A stretch of 64,000 bases of DNA from CAXBBB01 sp963815505 (GTDB taxonomy: Bacteria; Bacteroidota; Rhodothermia; Rhodothermales; BA12). Position 1 is the stretch's first letter; each line of letters begins with the position of its first letter. The notes under the pieces are model-generated. The model was not told where the DNA came from, did not search any database, and saw only the letters and a list, made by a program, of their open reading frames with translations. A program made the position numbers and the translations under genes. The stretch covers positions 62,001-126,000 of the forward strand of contig CAWFGU010000014.1 in NCBI GenBank assembly GCA_963815505.1, in the 5' to 3' direction. Below, one piece after another: positions 1-8,487 of this stretch.

Positions 1-443
1 CCGAACCCCAGAAAGGCGGGCATTCCCCATGCAACGGCTTCGAGGTAGTCCGTGGCGAGCAGGTAGACCTCGCGCTCCTGCCCCAGCCGCGACAGCAGCG
101 GTCCGGCCAAGTGTAGCAGCACGATGCAGACCAAGCCCAGCCCTGCGGCGATCCACAATCCCTGCCGCGCCGCTTTGGCCGCCTGCTCCGGCTCACCCGC
201 GCCCATCGCCTGCGACACCATAGGCCCCGTCGCCAGCACGACGCCCAGGCAGATCAGCGCGAGCGTGAAGTTGACAGACGATCCCAGCCCAATCGCCGCC
301 AGCGCCGTCGGCCCCAGTTGCCCAGCCATAACCGTGTCGACGAACCCCATCGACACCTGCGCGATCTGCGAGATCACGACCGGCCCCGCCAGAACGAGCG
401 TCGCGCGCACTTCGCTGCGGAGGGAGAACGGGGCGTCGGTCAT
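1..443 (-). CDS. MATE family efflux transporter (N-terminal part)
   Basis: The reverse strand from the ATG at 443 reads MTDAPFSLRSEVRATLVLAG and continues with a hydrophobic helix carrying PVVISQIAQVSMGFVDTVMAG, then QLGPTALAAIGLGSS. This is the hallmark start of NorM/DinF-type multidrug and toxic compound extrusion proteins, inner-membrane exporters driven by a Na+ or H+ gradient. About 147 codons are present and the rest lies beyond the window edge. The frame stays open to base 1. It lies 74 bp downstream of the PrcB_C-like gene on the same strand, so the two may be co-transcribed. Substrate cannot be told. Confidence 0.85.
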   Translation of the reverse strand, partial: MTDAPFSLRSEVRATLVLAGPVVISQIAQVSMGFVDTVMAGQLGPTALAAIGLGSSVNFTLALICLGVVLATGPMVSQAMGAGEPEQAAKAARQGLWIAAGLGLVCIVLLHLAGPLLSRLGQEREVYLLATDYLEAVAWGMPAFLGF

Positions 444-517
444 GGGCGCAAAGGTAGTCCCCAAGCCCTACGCGCTCGGGTACTCTGCGGGGTTTTCGTG
501 CGCCTCTCGCTTGGCGC

Positions 518-1150
518 TCAGAAATCGCAATGAACAGGCTGGGAATGGCTATCAAGTGGAGGCGCAAACGGATCGGGCTGAAACGCCTCGTTCGGAAACA
601 CTACGGGCAGGTCAATCCGCGGCATTACGACTACAAACGTGTGATGCATGAAGGCAGGACTCGTCATACGTGTCTGTCGGCGCTCGCATACTCTCCGCAT
701 GCGCCGCCTGTGTTCGACGAACGATAGACTGTCTTGTAGAGGAATCAGTTGGGCATCGTACAGGCGAGCGTCGGCCCGGCGTTGGGCGAGTTCGTCTGCT
801 ATCTGCGCGTCGGGATCTCTTCCCGTCCACACGAGGACGGCGTGTTGGCGACGCTCTATCTGGGAGATCGTCGCACTGTTCGGCTGGATGTCGGATGTCT
901 CCCCGTGATACACGACGACGACCATCTCTCGCTCGAAATCGACCGGATGGGCGGTCGTTGGCTCATCGATCGAGAAGCGCTTGGCGCAAGCTGCGTGCAG
1001 TCGCGTCCACGTGTCTGCGTCTCGTATTACTGCGGCGGTGGGCCTGTCGAACCCGGAGCAGGCTTCTATCCGCTCGAAAGGCACGCGGAACGCAATCGGC
1101 TCTTGGGCCGAAGCCGGTAGAGCAAACGCAAGCAGAATGACGAGGCGCAT
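518..1150 (-). CDS. Exported protein with PrcB_C-like domain
   Basis: A 210-residue protein. I chose the ATG at 1150 over an upstream start because it gives a clean signal peptide (MRLVILLAFALPASAQ) with cleavage after the Ala-X-Ala region. The following part has the pattern of PrcB C-terminal domains: an 'R/D-ADTW-xxL' segment, then PVDFEREMVVVVYHGE (the conserved 'vDF..emvv.v..G' strand). Such domains occur in small periplasmic proteins of Bacteroidota and in the PrcB subunit of the treponemal dentilisin complex; a chaperone or protease-binding role is only suggested by the family. The C-terminus from about residue 150 is not recognised. Confidence 0.5.
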   Translation of the reverse strand: MRLVILLAFALPASAQEPIAFRVPFERIEACSGFDRPTAAVIRDADTWTRLHAACAKRFSIDEPTTAHPVDFEREMVVVVYHGETSDIQPNSATISQIERRQHAVLVWTGRDPDAQIADELAQRRADARLYDAQLIPLQDSLSFVEHRRRMRRVCERRQTRMTSPAFMHHTFVVVMPRIDLPVVFPNEAFQPDPFAPPLDSHSQPVHCDF

Positions 1151-1287
1151 GGAGTCGAGGGATGCAGGTACAAGGCTCCAACGCGATGCCGGTAGGCGTA
1201 TTGCGCTAAGAAGCGAACGCTCACAAGACGCTGTGAGAACCCCGATACGGCGCAACAATCCAGCGCAGCAACGAATACGGACGCGCT

Positions 1288-1581
1288 ATGCCCACTGACG
1301 CCGCTCTGATCGAACTCCTCGGCTTTGCCGCTGCCCTCTGCACGACGGGGGCATTTTTGCCGCAGGCAATCCGTGTCTGGCGCACTCGCTCGGCGGCCGA
1401 TTTGTCGATTCCCATGTTCGTGCTGCTCGTGACAGGCATCTCACTGTGGCTGGTCTACGGTATCCTGCTCGTCTCGTGGCCGATCATCGTCGCCAACGTA
1501 TTTAGCCTCGCCTTCAATCTGTTCATTCTCACCGCGGCCCTGCGTTTTCGGCGCACAGCCGCTCTTCCCCCAACTCCATGA
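1288..1581 (+). CDS. SemiSWEET sugar transporter (PQ-loop/MtN3 family)
   Basis: A 97-residue protein with three predicted membrane helices (about residues 6-25, 40-62 and 65-85). It has the PQ-loop signature 'TTGAFLPQAIRVWRTRSAADLS' region at about residues 19-40 and LWLVYGILL in helix 2. Length and three-helix layout match bacterial SemiSWEETs, which dimerise to form a facilitative sugar pore in the inner membrane. It overlaps the next gene by 4 bp (ATGA), which indicates translational coupling with the SlyD-type isomerase. It is divergent from the PrcB_C-like gene across a 137 bp spacer that should hold both promoters. Confidence 0.85.
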   Translation: MPTDAALIELLGFAAALCTTGAFLPQAIRVWRTRSAADLSIPMFVLLVTGISLWLVYGILLVSWPIIVANVFSLAFNLFILTAALRFRRTAALPPTP

Positions 1582-2036
1582 CCGAACAACCGCGCATCGC
1601 TCAGGACGGCGACACCGTCCGCATCCATTATACCGGCCGCCTCGACGATGGCACCGTCTTCGACTCGTCCGAGGGGCGTGAGCCGCTGGAGTTCACGATT
1701 GGCGGCGGCAAGGTGATCGTCGGTTTCGACTATGGCGTCCGGGAGATGGCTGTCGGCGACGAGAAGACAGTCCGCATTCCCGCCGAGCAGGCGTACGGCG
1801 AGCGCGACGACGAGCGGATCATGCAAATTCCTCGCGGTCAGGTGCCTGCCGAAATCGCGCCCGAGATCGGGATGCAGCTTCAGGTCGGCCTACCAAGCGG
1901 CGGTGCGCTTCCGGCGACTATCGTGTCGATGGACGAGACGAGCATCACGCTGGATTCCAACCACGCTTTGGCCGGGAAAGCGCTGACTTTTGACCTGCTG
2001 CTTGTCGAACTTGACAAGAAGGAAAGCGACAAGTAG
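1578..2036 (+). CDS. FKBP-type peptidyl-prolyl isomerase, SlyD-like
   Basis: A 152-residue cytoplasmic FKBP. It opens with GDTVRIHYTGRLDDGTVFDSS (about residues 11-31, the split FKBP fold), followed by an IF-type insert (about 65-120) that serves as chaperone domain in SlyD, and the closing FKBP strand LDSNHALAGKALTFDLLLVEL, equivalent to SlyD 'DGNHPLAGK'. The His-rich metal-binding tail of E. coli SlyD is missing; the protein ends in a short Lys/Asp/Glu tail. Predicted role: proline isomerisation and folding assistance. Its ATG is embedded in the stop of the SemiSWEET gene. Confidence 0.9.
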   Translation: MTEQPRIAQDGDTVRIHYTGRLDDGTVFDSSEGREPLEFTIGGGKVIVGFDYGVREMAVGDEKTVRIPAEQAYGERDDERIMQIPRGQVPAEIAPEIGMQLQVGLPSGGALPATIVSMDETSITLDSNHALAGKALTFDLLLVELDKKESDK

Positions 2037-2120
2037 GCTCAGCCTGTAGCGGTTCTTGGACGCGTTGGCGTAGCCGCAGACCCCCCGCCTCCGGTGCGGC
2101 ATGCGCCTTACCGCAGGCTG

Positions 2121-2140
2121 TCCCCCTCGGTTGAGGGGGA
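2121..2140. terminator. GC-rich hairpin between convergent genes (terminator or dispersed repeat)
   Basis: A perfect 8 bp stem (tccccctc / gaggggga) with a GGTT loop lies between slyD (ends 2036) and the convergent glycosyltransferase gene (ends 2197). There is no T-run on either strand. The flanking text (ccgcctccggtgcggc, then acttgggggac) has the look of an interspersed palindromic repeat, so its role as a terminator is uncertain. Confidence 0.4.
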
Positions 2141-2196
2141 TAGATCTCGCCCGAGCAGAGAGACTTGGGGGACTACGTCTATCAGGTCGAGAACCG

Positions 2197-3795
2197 CTAT
2201 AGCGCTTTGAGCGCGAGCCTCAGATCGTCGGAGGGTTCGAGGGCGAGTGCCTGTTTCCAGAGCGCGCGCGCCGTGTCGGGCTGACCTGTGTCGTGTGCCA
2301 GCCGTCCCAGCAGCGTCAACGCGCGCGGTGACTGCTGCAACTCGGCATGGCTCTGCACGAGTGTCACCGCCTTCGCGAACAACTCGCTCACGGCGTCGGC
2401 TCGTCCCTGAGCGGCCAACGCGATGGCCCGCGACACGACGACGGACAACTCGCCGGTGGCATCGGGCTTCGGCTCGCTTTCCGTTAGGGCGGGCGACCAC
2501 CCCCAGAGCGCATCCGTGATCGAGGCATCAGGGCGACTCCACGTGGCGATGGGTCGATCCGCTGGTGCGGCATCTGCATCAGCGAGCCCGCGCGCATCGA
2601 GTTCGGCTAGCGTAACGCCGTCGGGTAGACCGAAGCGCGTAGCGATCTGCGTAGTCACTCCTTTCAGGCGCGCCATGACCGTGTTTCCTTCGGGGAGAGC
2701 ATAGTGGCGAGCGAAGTAGGTTGGCCAGTAGTGAGGAGTCGCAGTGGGTTCGAGGAGGCTGAGCAGGTAGCGCGCGACGTTGACGTGGTCGTGATGCGCC
2801 TCGACGTAGGCGCGGCCCGATTGTGCGCGAGCGATGCGCTCGTCCGGCGCATTTAGCAGCGCTTTGACGCGTTCGTAGGCCGTTCCCTTCGTCGCATTCC
2901 AGACGGGGGCTTGTGCGTGGTAGGGCGCGTACTCAGGATGACTCCCGGCGACGACCGCGCATCCCGACGCCATGCCTTCGAGTGTCAGAGCGCCGTAGTA
3001 GGGCGCGTTGAGTTCGTCAAGGCAGATGTCGGCGTCACGCAGCGCTTCGGCTACGGCGCGGTGCGGCACGCCTTCGAGCAGGCGCAGATCGAACGCATAG
3101 CCTTCCGCCTGGAGACGGTCGAGGGCGTCCAGAAACTCCTGGGTACCTTTGAAGCCCCGCCGCGTCGGCGCGTGGACGAGTGTGGGCTTCTCGCGAGCGG
3201 GAACGTGTTGGGTGAACGCGTCCATCCGCATCGCCAGGTAGATGTTGTGGGCGGGCCGAATGGCGAGGGCAGCGAAGTGCGGCACCCAGCAGACAGCGTC
3301 GGCCCAGCGCTCGGCTTCTCGCAGGTTGCGGAGGCGTGTTTCCAGGTCGTCGTAGGGCGGGTGGAAGTACATCTCGGCCACGTCGTAGCCATAGTGCTCG
3401 CAGACCGGCTGTGCGCTCGACCATTCGAAAATGTCCGAGCCGACGAACAGCGCGATCAGCCGCTTTCCTGCTTGCCGGATTAGCCTGTAGTCGAGGTTGT
3501 GCGGAAGCAGGCTGCTGCCGAACTGGAAGACGAACAGATCATGCGTGTCGATCAGATGCCGGACGCGGGTCAGGTGCTCGGGTGGAGCGGCGAACGCGCC
3601 GAGTGGATCGGAGAACAGCTGCTGCGTCTGGCGCCCGGCCTCCATCATGTCGAACTCCATGTCGTAGGCGAGGTCGGGATGCTGCGGGTTGCGTCCGCAG
3701 ACGACGGTCGTGACGTGATGCCCAAGCGCGCGGAAGCCTGCCGCCAGGTCGTCGATCTGGCGGGCTATTTCGAACGTGCCGATTAGGATGCGCAT
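2197..3795 (-). CDS. Glycosyltransferase with C-terminal TPR-like region
   Basis: A 532-residue protein. The N-terminus MRILIGTFEIARQIDDLAAGFRALGH is typical of a GT-B glycosyltransferase first Rossmann fold. The GT4/GT1-like C-terminal lobe includes KPTLVHAPTRRGFKGTQEFL (about residues 203-222) and the nucleotide-sugar-binding stretch LDELNAPYYGALTLEGMASG followed by CAVVAGSHPEYAPY. After about residue 450 come two helical TPR-like repeats (SRAIALAAQGRADAVSELF; GRLAHDTGQPDTARALWKQA). No signal peptide is seen, so it should act in the cytoplasm, adding a sugar to a lipid-linked or protein-bound glycan. It is the last gene of the minus-strand surface-glycan cluster. Donor and acceptor are unknown. 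Confidence 0.75.
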   Translation of the reverse strand: MRILIGTFEIARQIDDLAAGFRALGHHVTTVVCGRNPQHPDLAYDMEFDMMEAGRQTQQLFSDPLGAFAAPPEHLTRVRHLIDTHDLFVFQFGSSLLPHNLDYRLIRQAGKRLIALFVGSDIFEWSSAQPVCEHYGYDVAEMYFHPPYDDLETRLRNLREAERWADAVCWVPHFAALAIRPAHNIYLAMRMDAFTQHVPAREKPTLVHAPTRRGFKGTQEFLDALDRLQAEGYAFDLRLLEGVPHRAVAEALRDADICLDELNAPYYGALTLEGMASGCAVVAGSHPEYAPYHAQAPVWNATKGTAYERVKALLNAPDERIARAQSGRAYVEAHHDHVNVARYLLSLLEPTATPHYWPTYFARHYALPEGNTVMARLKGVTTQIATRFGLPDGVTLAELDARGLADADAAPADRPIATWSRPDASITDALWGWSPALTESEPKPDATGELSVVVSRAIALAAQGRADAVSELFAKAVTLVQSHAELQQSPRALTLLGRLAHDTGQPDTARALWKQALALEPSDDLRLALKAL

Positions 3796-4173
3796 GGGTG
3801 CGTTGCAGTTGTACGATGTCGGTTGGAGATGGTGCTTCGTGGTGTGTCCGTCCTTCTGTCTCGATACAAAAGGTCCAAAAGATCAAGGCGTAACGTCGCA
3901 CCGGCGGACGCTACGCTTCGGGTGCTAGAATCGTCCAAGCTCGTTCGCGGGCTCGCTCAAACAGGACGATTCTTTGACGCGCCCCACGCTTCGCGTCTCT
4001 GCCGCCGGTTCGTCTGAGGCCGGTCATGTTGATGTTTGATCTGGGGGCCAGATATGGCTCCGACCCGAACCCATGCTCTCCGAAAAACGAATGCACTAAC
4101 GCTCTCCACACCGTCATTCCTGCGGAGGCAGAAGTCAACGACCGGCAACCAAGCTCGCGGATTTTCTTGGATA
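3796..4173. other. 378 bp gap inside the glycan cluster, with a 10 bp inverted repeat
   Basis: No convincing gene is present; the short frames here lack family-like sequence. The main structure is an exact inverted repeat, agaatcgtcc at 3927-3936 and ggacgattct at 3964-3973, separated by 27 nt. It could be a terminator or attenuator between the amidotransferase and glycosyltransferase genes, or a remnant of an inserted element. The segment at about 4108-4133 (cgtcattcctgcggaggcag) looks like a common dispersed bacterial repeat. The promoter of the glycosyltransferase gene is probably within 3796-3900. Confidence 0.5.
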
Positions 4174-5395
4174 TCAGCCTTCGTCCTTCGCGGTGTATTT
4201 GAGGTAGAAGCTCTTTGGGATCCGGTTCGTCTTGTAGAGCAGGTAGTAGAACGGGCGTAGGCGCTCGAACGTGCGTTTGTACGTCTTGAAGTCGCGCCAC
4301 GAGCGTTTAGGCGCGTCCATCAGCGATTCGAACTCATCAGACGAGAAGCCCAAGCGCTTGCGGACCAGTTCGACCATCTCCGGCTCCAGGTATGGCGGTT
4401 CGGATAGCTCGGCGAGGCCTTCGGCGTGCGTCATCTGCCCCGACCGCACGTGCGCCGCGTAGCCCGTCACGCGCTGGTCGATGCCGTAGCGGCGCGGCAT
4501 GAAGTAGCTGTGGTAGAACGCCGTCAGCCGGTTTTCGAGGTGGTGTCCGCCGTACCACTTCCACCCGAACTCGTCGGTCAAAAATCGCTTGACCTCTTCC
4601 TTGGGGTATTCCATGTGCCACAGCGGGCGGTGACGCTCGATGCCCCTCACGGCCTGCCAGCGCAACTGATTGTGCATCCACAGGTTGGGAAACGTCTTCA
4701 ATCTGCGCCCACCGCCGAACCGCTTGACGACCGACTGGATGTACTTGCCGTCCATGTAGATCCAGCCCAGCGGTGTGATGCCTTCGGTCCGAAAACTGTG
4801 GCCGTTGAAGATGTGCTTGACACCGTGCTTCTCGGCGGCCTGGTAGAGCGTCGCCGCCAAGCCGATGTCGGTAGGTGTCTCGATGTCGGGGACGCCTGCT
4901 CGCAGAAAGGCACGCAGAATATCGTCGTACTCCTCGTTGTCGACGACGTGCGTGTAGAGGTCGACATCGAGAGCGCTCGAAGACGTTGCGGATGTTCTCT
5001 ACGGCCGTCGCCGAGTTCCACGTGTTGTCGAAATGAACCGCCAGCGGGCGCAAGCCCATCTGCACGGTCTTGTAGAGCAGATACGACGAGTCGCATCCGC
5101 CGCTCACGCCGACGACCACGTCATACGTGTTGCGCCTGCCGTCGCGTTTGATGCGAGCGGCGAGTTGGTCGAGGTAGGCCTGTCCCGCGTCGCCGAGCGG
5201 GTACTCCGATGACAGATCATCGTGGATGCGGCAGTAGGCGCATACGTCGCCGTCATCCAGTTTCGATCCGGGCGTGTGCTCGTCGTAGAGGCAGCGTGCG
5301 CAGCGGCGCACGTCGAGGCGAGGCGGTTGCCAGTTGCCCGATGAGGTGCCAGGCGTGGCGGGGGCGGCAGGCGGCGGAGCGACGAGTGTTTCCAT
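4174..5395 (-). CDS. N-acetyl sugar amidotransferase (WbpG/WbuX/PseA type), frameshifted
   Basis: Product of about 406 residues if one frame break is repaired. The N-terminal part (5395 to about 4980) has two CxxC pairs of a zinc ribbon (RRCARCLYDEHTPGS; DVCAYCRIHDD) and the PP-loop VVGVSGGCDSSYLL of ATP-pyrophosphatase-type amidotransferases. The remainder continues in another frame with YTHVVDNEEYDDILRAF, NGHSFRTEGITPLGWIYMDG and TFPNLW, all characteristic of this family. Removing one base in CTCGAAG at 4976-4982 (plus strand) restores NVLSALDVDLYTH. The family converts a sugar N-acetyl group into an acetamidino group using ammonia supplied by the HisH/HisF-like pair encoded immediately upstream. 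Confidence 0.85.
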
Positions 5396-5505
5396 GCGGA
5401 AAGATGTTCTGTCCGAAGGCGGCTAGAGCACGAATCGGGTGGGGGAAGAGCAGTGTCCAGTTGAAAGGCCGAGACCGTGCCATCTCTCCTCCTCTCCTCG
5501 TTCCG

Positions 5506-6264
5506 CTATCCCAACACCCGCTTCAACTCGTCGCGTGGCGGAAACGAGATCATCACGGCCCGGTGCGGCCCCTGATACACGACCATGCTGCCCGCTGCGA
5601 CGGCAGACGCTCCGGCATCGACGGCCTCGCGAAAATGTTCTATCTCGCCCGCGCCGCCATTCGCCACGACAGGAATCGATACCGCTTCGGATACCCGGCG
5701 CACCAAGTCGAGGTCATAGCCGCTCATCGTGCCGTCGCGATCCATACTCGTCAGCAGGATCTCGCCCGCGCCCTGTGCTTCGGCTTGTCGGGCTGCGTGG
5801 ACGGGGCTGAGAGCCGTTCGCTCACGTCCACAGCGCGAAAACACACGCTCGCCCCGCCACCGGCTGCGCTTCACGTCGAGCGAGGCGACGATGCACTGGC
5901 TTCCAAACGCGTCCGCGGCTCGGCGCAGCAGTGTCGGATCGGCGAGGGAAGCGGTGTTGAGCGCGACCTTCTCGACGCCGCTCTGCAAGATTCGCCGCAT
6001 CTGATCGACCGACGTGATACCGCCGCCGTAGCAGACCGGCATGAAGCATTCGCCCGCGATCTCCTCGATCAACTCGAAGCGCGGCGGCTTGCCGCCGGGA
6101 GTGGCCGAGATGTCGAGCAAGAGAAGTTCGTCCACTTCCTTCTCGTTGAAGATGCGTACCGTGTTGACCGGATCACCGACGTAACTGGCATCCCTAAACC
6201 GCACCGTTTTCACCAGCGCCGATCCGCGCAGCAGCAGGCAGGGCATGACGCGGGTGCGCAGCAT
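5506..6264 (-). CDS. HisF-like cyclase subunit of sugar amidotransferase system (WbuZ/HisF2)
   Basis: A 252-residue TIM-barrel protein. Hallmarks are MPCLLLRGSALVKTVRFRD near the start, DPVNTVRIFNEKEVDELLLL, PVCYGGGITSVDQMRRILQSG, and the C-terminal phosphate-binding PVVANGGAGEIEHF. The 'KTVRFRD..YVGDPVN' pattern is that of HisF paralogues in O-antigen loci rather than histidine-biosynthetic HisF. Predicted role: with the HisH-like glutaminase it delivers ammonia to the N-acetyl sugar amidotransferase. The ATG at 6264 overlaps the hisH-like stop by one base (TGATG), so the two are translationally coupled. No other his genes are nearby, which supports the polysaccharide assignment. Confidence 0.88.
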   Translation of the reverse strand: MLRTRVMPCLLLRGSALVKTVRFRDASYVGDPVNTVRIFNEKEVDELLLLDISATPGGKPPRFELIEEIAGECFMPVCYGGGITSVDQMRRILQSGVEKVALNTASLADPTLLRRAADAFGSQCIVASLDVKRSRWRGERVFSRCGRERTALSPVHAARQAEAQGAGEILLTSMDRDGTMSGYDLDLVRRVSEAVSIPVVANGGAGEIEHFREAVDAGASAVAAGSMVVYQGPHRAVMISFPPRDELKRVLG

Positions 6265-6905
6265 CACGGATGTTCGACTAGCACAGGTGTCCCCATCGCC
6301 GCGAAGCCACGCAGCAAAACCATGCCGTGGCGGTGGCTCTTCTCGGGGTGGAATTGCGCGCCTATGACGTTTCCGCGTGCGATGGCGGCGGGGAAGCGTG
6401 TGCCGTGCGTCGTCCATCCGAGCACGTCGGACGTGTCGTCGCAGCGGGCGTGGTAGCTATGGACGAAGTAGTAGGCCGGATCGTCGGCTCGGGAATGGAA
6501 AAGCGGATGCGGTCGCGTTACATCGACTTCGTTCCACCCCATGTGCGGCACTTTCAGGCCTTGGTCGGCCAGCGATGCATCGAAGCGGACTACGTCTGCG
6601 TCAATCCAGCCTAGGCCGGGCAATGTGCCTTCCTCACTCCGGCGGCAGAGCAGTTGCATCCCCAGGCAGATGCCCAGGACGGGCGTTTGCTCCTCCAGGA
6701 CTTTGCGGTCGAGCACCTCACGCAGGCCCGATGCGTCGAGTCCGCGCACTCCGGCATCCCACGCACCGACGCCTGGCAGAATCAACTTGTCGGCGGACTG
6801 GATGTGAACTGGATCGCTCGTCACGACCGCATCCGCTCCGATGCGGCGCATCATATTCCAGATCGAGCGCAGGTTGCCCAGCCCATAGTCGACGATGGCA
6901 ATCAC
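6264..6905 (-). CDS. HisH-like glutamine amidotransferase subunit (WbuY/HisH2)
   Basis: A 213-residue class I glutamine amidotransferase starting at a GTG (IAIVDYGLGNLRSIWNMMRR follows directly). The nucleophilic elbow GICLGMQLL supplies the catalytic Cys at about residue 83, and QFHPEKSH near residue 192 supplies the His and Glu of the triad. It hydrolyses glutamine and passes ammonia through the HisF-like barrel. The GTG is embedded in the stop of the acetyltransferase gene (GTGA, 4 bp overlap) and its own stop overlaps the hisF-like start, so three genes are read as one unit. Confidence 0.9.
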   Translation of the reverse strand: MIAIVDYGLGNLRSIWNMMRRIGADAVVTSDPVHIQSADKLILPGVGAWDAGVRGLDASGLREVLDRKVLEEQTPVLGICLGMQLLCRRSEEGTLPGLGWIDADVVRFDASLADQGLKVPHMGWNEVDVTRPHPLFHSRADDPAYYFVHSYHARCDDTSDVLGWTTHGTRFPAAIARGNVIGAQFHPEKSHRHGMVLLRGFAAMGTPVLVEHP

Positions 6906-7441
6906 GAGGCGGCGGGCTGTCGTGCCGGCCCAACAACGCGGGCGGGCGTGCCCCAGGCTTTGCTGTGGGCGGGGATGTCGCGTGTCACCAGACTGTTGGC
7001 ACCGATTACGCAGCCGTCGCCGATGGTGACGCCTTTCGACACGATGGAATTTGGACCGAGGTAGACGCGGTCGCCGATCGTCGTCGGTGCGCGCTCGGCA
7101 ATGGCCTCGCCGCCCGAAAGCACGTGCTGGACCGTGTCGTGCGTGTAGATCTGCGCTCCGGCCGATACGTTGCACCACGCACCGATGGTCAAGCCTCCGC
7201 TGCCGTCGAGGATCGTGTTGGGGCCGATCCACGTGTTCGAACCGACCGACACGTCTCCCAAGACGAGGACGTTGTCGTAGACCGACGCGCCTTCGCCCCA
7301 GCCCAGAAGCCGCGCTTTTTCCCACCGATCGACGACATAGTCCCCCAGCGGCAGCGTGCGGTGCCAGCGCGCGTCCACGTCGGCGCGGCAGTAGCGCCAC
7401 AGCACACGCAAAGAGGAAAGCAAATCAGTCATCGATAACAC
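6902..7441 (-). CDS. Left-handed beta-helix acyltransferase (WbbJ-like)
   Basis: A 179-residue protein whose middle and C-terminus show hexapeptide repeats: VLVLGDVSVGSNTWIGPNT, LTIGAWCNVSAGAQIYTHD, TTIGDRVYLGPNSIVSKGVT, IGDGCVIGANSLVTRDIP, and the family tail AWGTPARVVG. This is the LbetaH fold of O- or N-acetyltransferases acting on sugars; the HD in IYTHD is the usual catalytic His region. Its place in an amino-sugar locus suggests N- or O-acetylation of the sugar intermediate. An alternative start at Met4 (7432) is possible. Confidence 0.85.
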   Translation of the reverse strand: MLSMTDLLSSLRVLWRYCRADVDARWHRTLPLGDYVVDRWEKARLLGWGEGASVYDNVLVLGDVSVGSNTWIGPNTILDGSGGLTIGAWCNVSAGAQIYTHDTVQHVLSGGEAIAERAPTTIGDRVYLGPNSIVSKGVTIGDGCVIGANSLVTRDIPAHSKAWGTPARVVGPARQPAAS

Positions 7442-7449
7442 CGTCGTAG

Positions 7450-7469
7450 GGGCGATCCGCGGATCGCCC
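7450..7469. repeat. REP-like palindrome
   Basis: A perfect 20 bp palindrome (gggcgatccgcggatcgccc) sits in the short spacer between the SDR and acetyltransferase genes and is preceded by 'gtag'. A similar palindrome occurs at 33268-33296 beside a RAYT transposase gene, so both may belong to one REP-like family. Confidence 0.55.
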
Positions 7470-7472
7470 TGC

Positions 7473-8483
7473 TCAGATCACGCCGTCAGAGACCGGCACC
7501 CCAACGCGCATTCCGTCTCCGCTCTTGGCGAGGGCGTCTTGGGCAGCATAGTAGCGAGCAGCGCGGGCGATTCCTTCCTCGAGGTCGACCTTGGCGCGGA
7601 AGCCGAGCAATTCGGCGGCCTTTTCCACCGAGGGGATGCGAAGCTCCACGTCGGCGTAGTCCTTGGGCGCGAACACGATTCTGGAGCGCGAGTCGAGCAC
7701 ACGGACGACCGTCGATGCCAGCCCATAGATCGTCGTTACGGCGCGCTGGTTGCCGATGTTGAACGACTCGCCAACTGCGGCAGGGTGCTCCATCGCCAGC
7801 AGCACGCCGTCGACCATGTCGTCCAGGTGGCACCACGCGCGGATCTGCGTCCCGTCGCCGTGCACTTCGATGGTTTCGTTCTTGATGGCCTTGCGGATGA
7901 ACGTGCGCAGCGCGCCCTCGCCGACCTGCCCGGCGCCGTAGACGTTGAACGGGCGCACGACGGTCGTCGGCAAACCGCGTTCCTGATGGTAGGCGATGGC
8001 GAGGTGCTCACTCGCCAGCTTGCTGACCGCGTACGTCCACCGCGCCTCGCCGACTTTGCCGATCACGCAGTCGTCTACCTCGGACGAGCGGAACGCGTTG
8101 CTACCGAACACCTCGCTCGTCGAGAAGCACACCACGCGCGAGCAGTGTTGGAGCTTCGACGCGGCTTCGAGCACGTTGGCCGTCCCGATCATGTCGACCT
8201 GCATCGTCGTGACGGGCCGAACGAGTACGCTGTCGACTCCGGCGATGGCGGCGCAGTGGACGACGATGTCGGCACCCTGCATCGACGCGGTCAGGTGGTC
8301 TGGGTCGAGGATATCGCCTTTGATGACCGTCAGGTTGGGGTGGTCGTGATAGGGCCGCGTTTTGAGGGCGTTGCGCGTCAGGTTGTCGTAGACGACGACG
8401 CGGTTGGCGTCGACGAGCCGCCCGATCAGCGACGAGCCGATGAAGCCTGCGCCTCCCGTAATGAAGATGGTCTGGTCGGTCAT
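7473..8483 (-). CDS. NAD-dependent epimerase/dehydratase (extended SDR)
   Basis: A 336-residue sugar-nucleotide-modifying SDR. The NAD-binding glycine motif is TGGAGFIGSSLIGRL at residues 9-23, the adenine-binding acid is in GDILDPDHL, and the catalytic Tyr-Lys pair is in YAVSKLASEH (YxxxK). SEVFG before it and RPFNVYGAGQ after it are typical of UDP- or dTDP-hexose 4-epimerases and 4,6-dehydratases. It precedes the acetyltransferase in transcription and follows the aminotransferase, so it probably makes the keto-sugar or epimer used in the same pathway. Exact substrate is not deducible. Confidence 0.88.
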   Translation of the reverse strand: MTDQTIFITGGAGFIGSSLIGRLVDANRVVVYDNLTRNALKTRPYHDHPNLTVIKGDILDPDHLTASMQGADIVVHCAAIAGVDSVLVRPVTTMQVDMIGTANVLEAASKLQHCSRVVCFSTSEVFGSNAFRSSEVDDCVIGKVGEARWTYAVSKLASEHLAIAYHQERGLPTTVVRPFNVYGAGQVGEGALRTFIRKAIKNETIEVHGDGTQIRAWCHLDDMVDGVLLAMEHPAAVGESFNIGNQRAVTTIYGLASTVVRVLDSRSRIVFAPKDYADVELRIPSVEKAAELLGFRAKVDLEEGIARAARYYAAQDALAKSGDGMRVGVPVSDGVI

Positions 8484-8487
8484 GGGG

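Noticed and set aside
193..567. A 124-codon minus-strand frame at the left end
   Set aside because: The overlapping minus-strand frame from ATG 443 gives clear MATE sequence, so this one is a shadow.
5506..6905. Histidine-biosynthesis genes hisF and hisH
   Set aside because: No other his genes are nearby, and they are coupled to an N-acetyl sugar amidotransferase and polysaccharide genes; the HisF sequence pattern fits the O-antigen-type paralogue.
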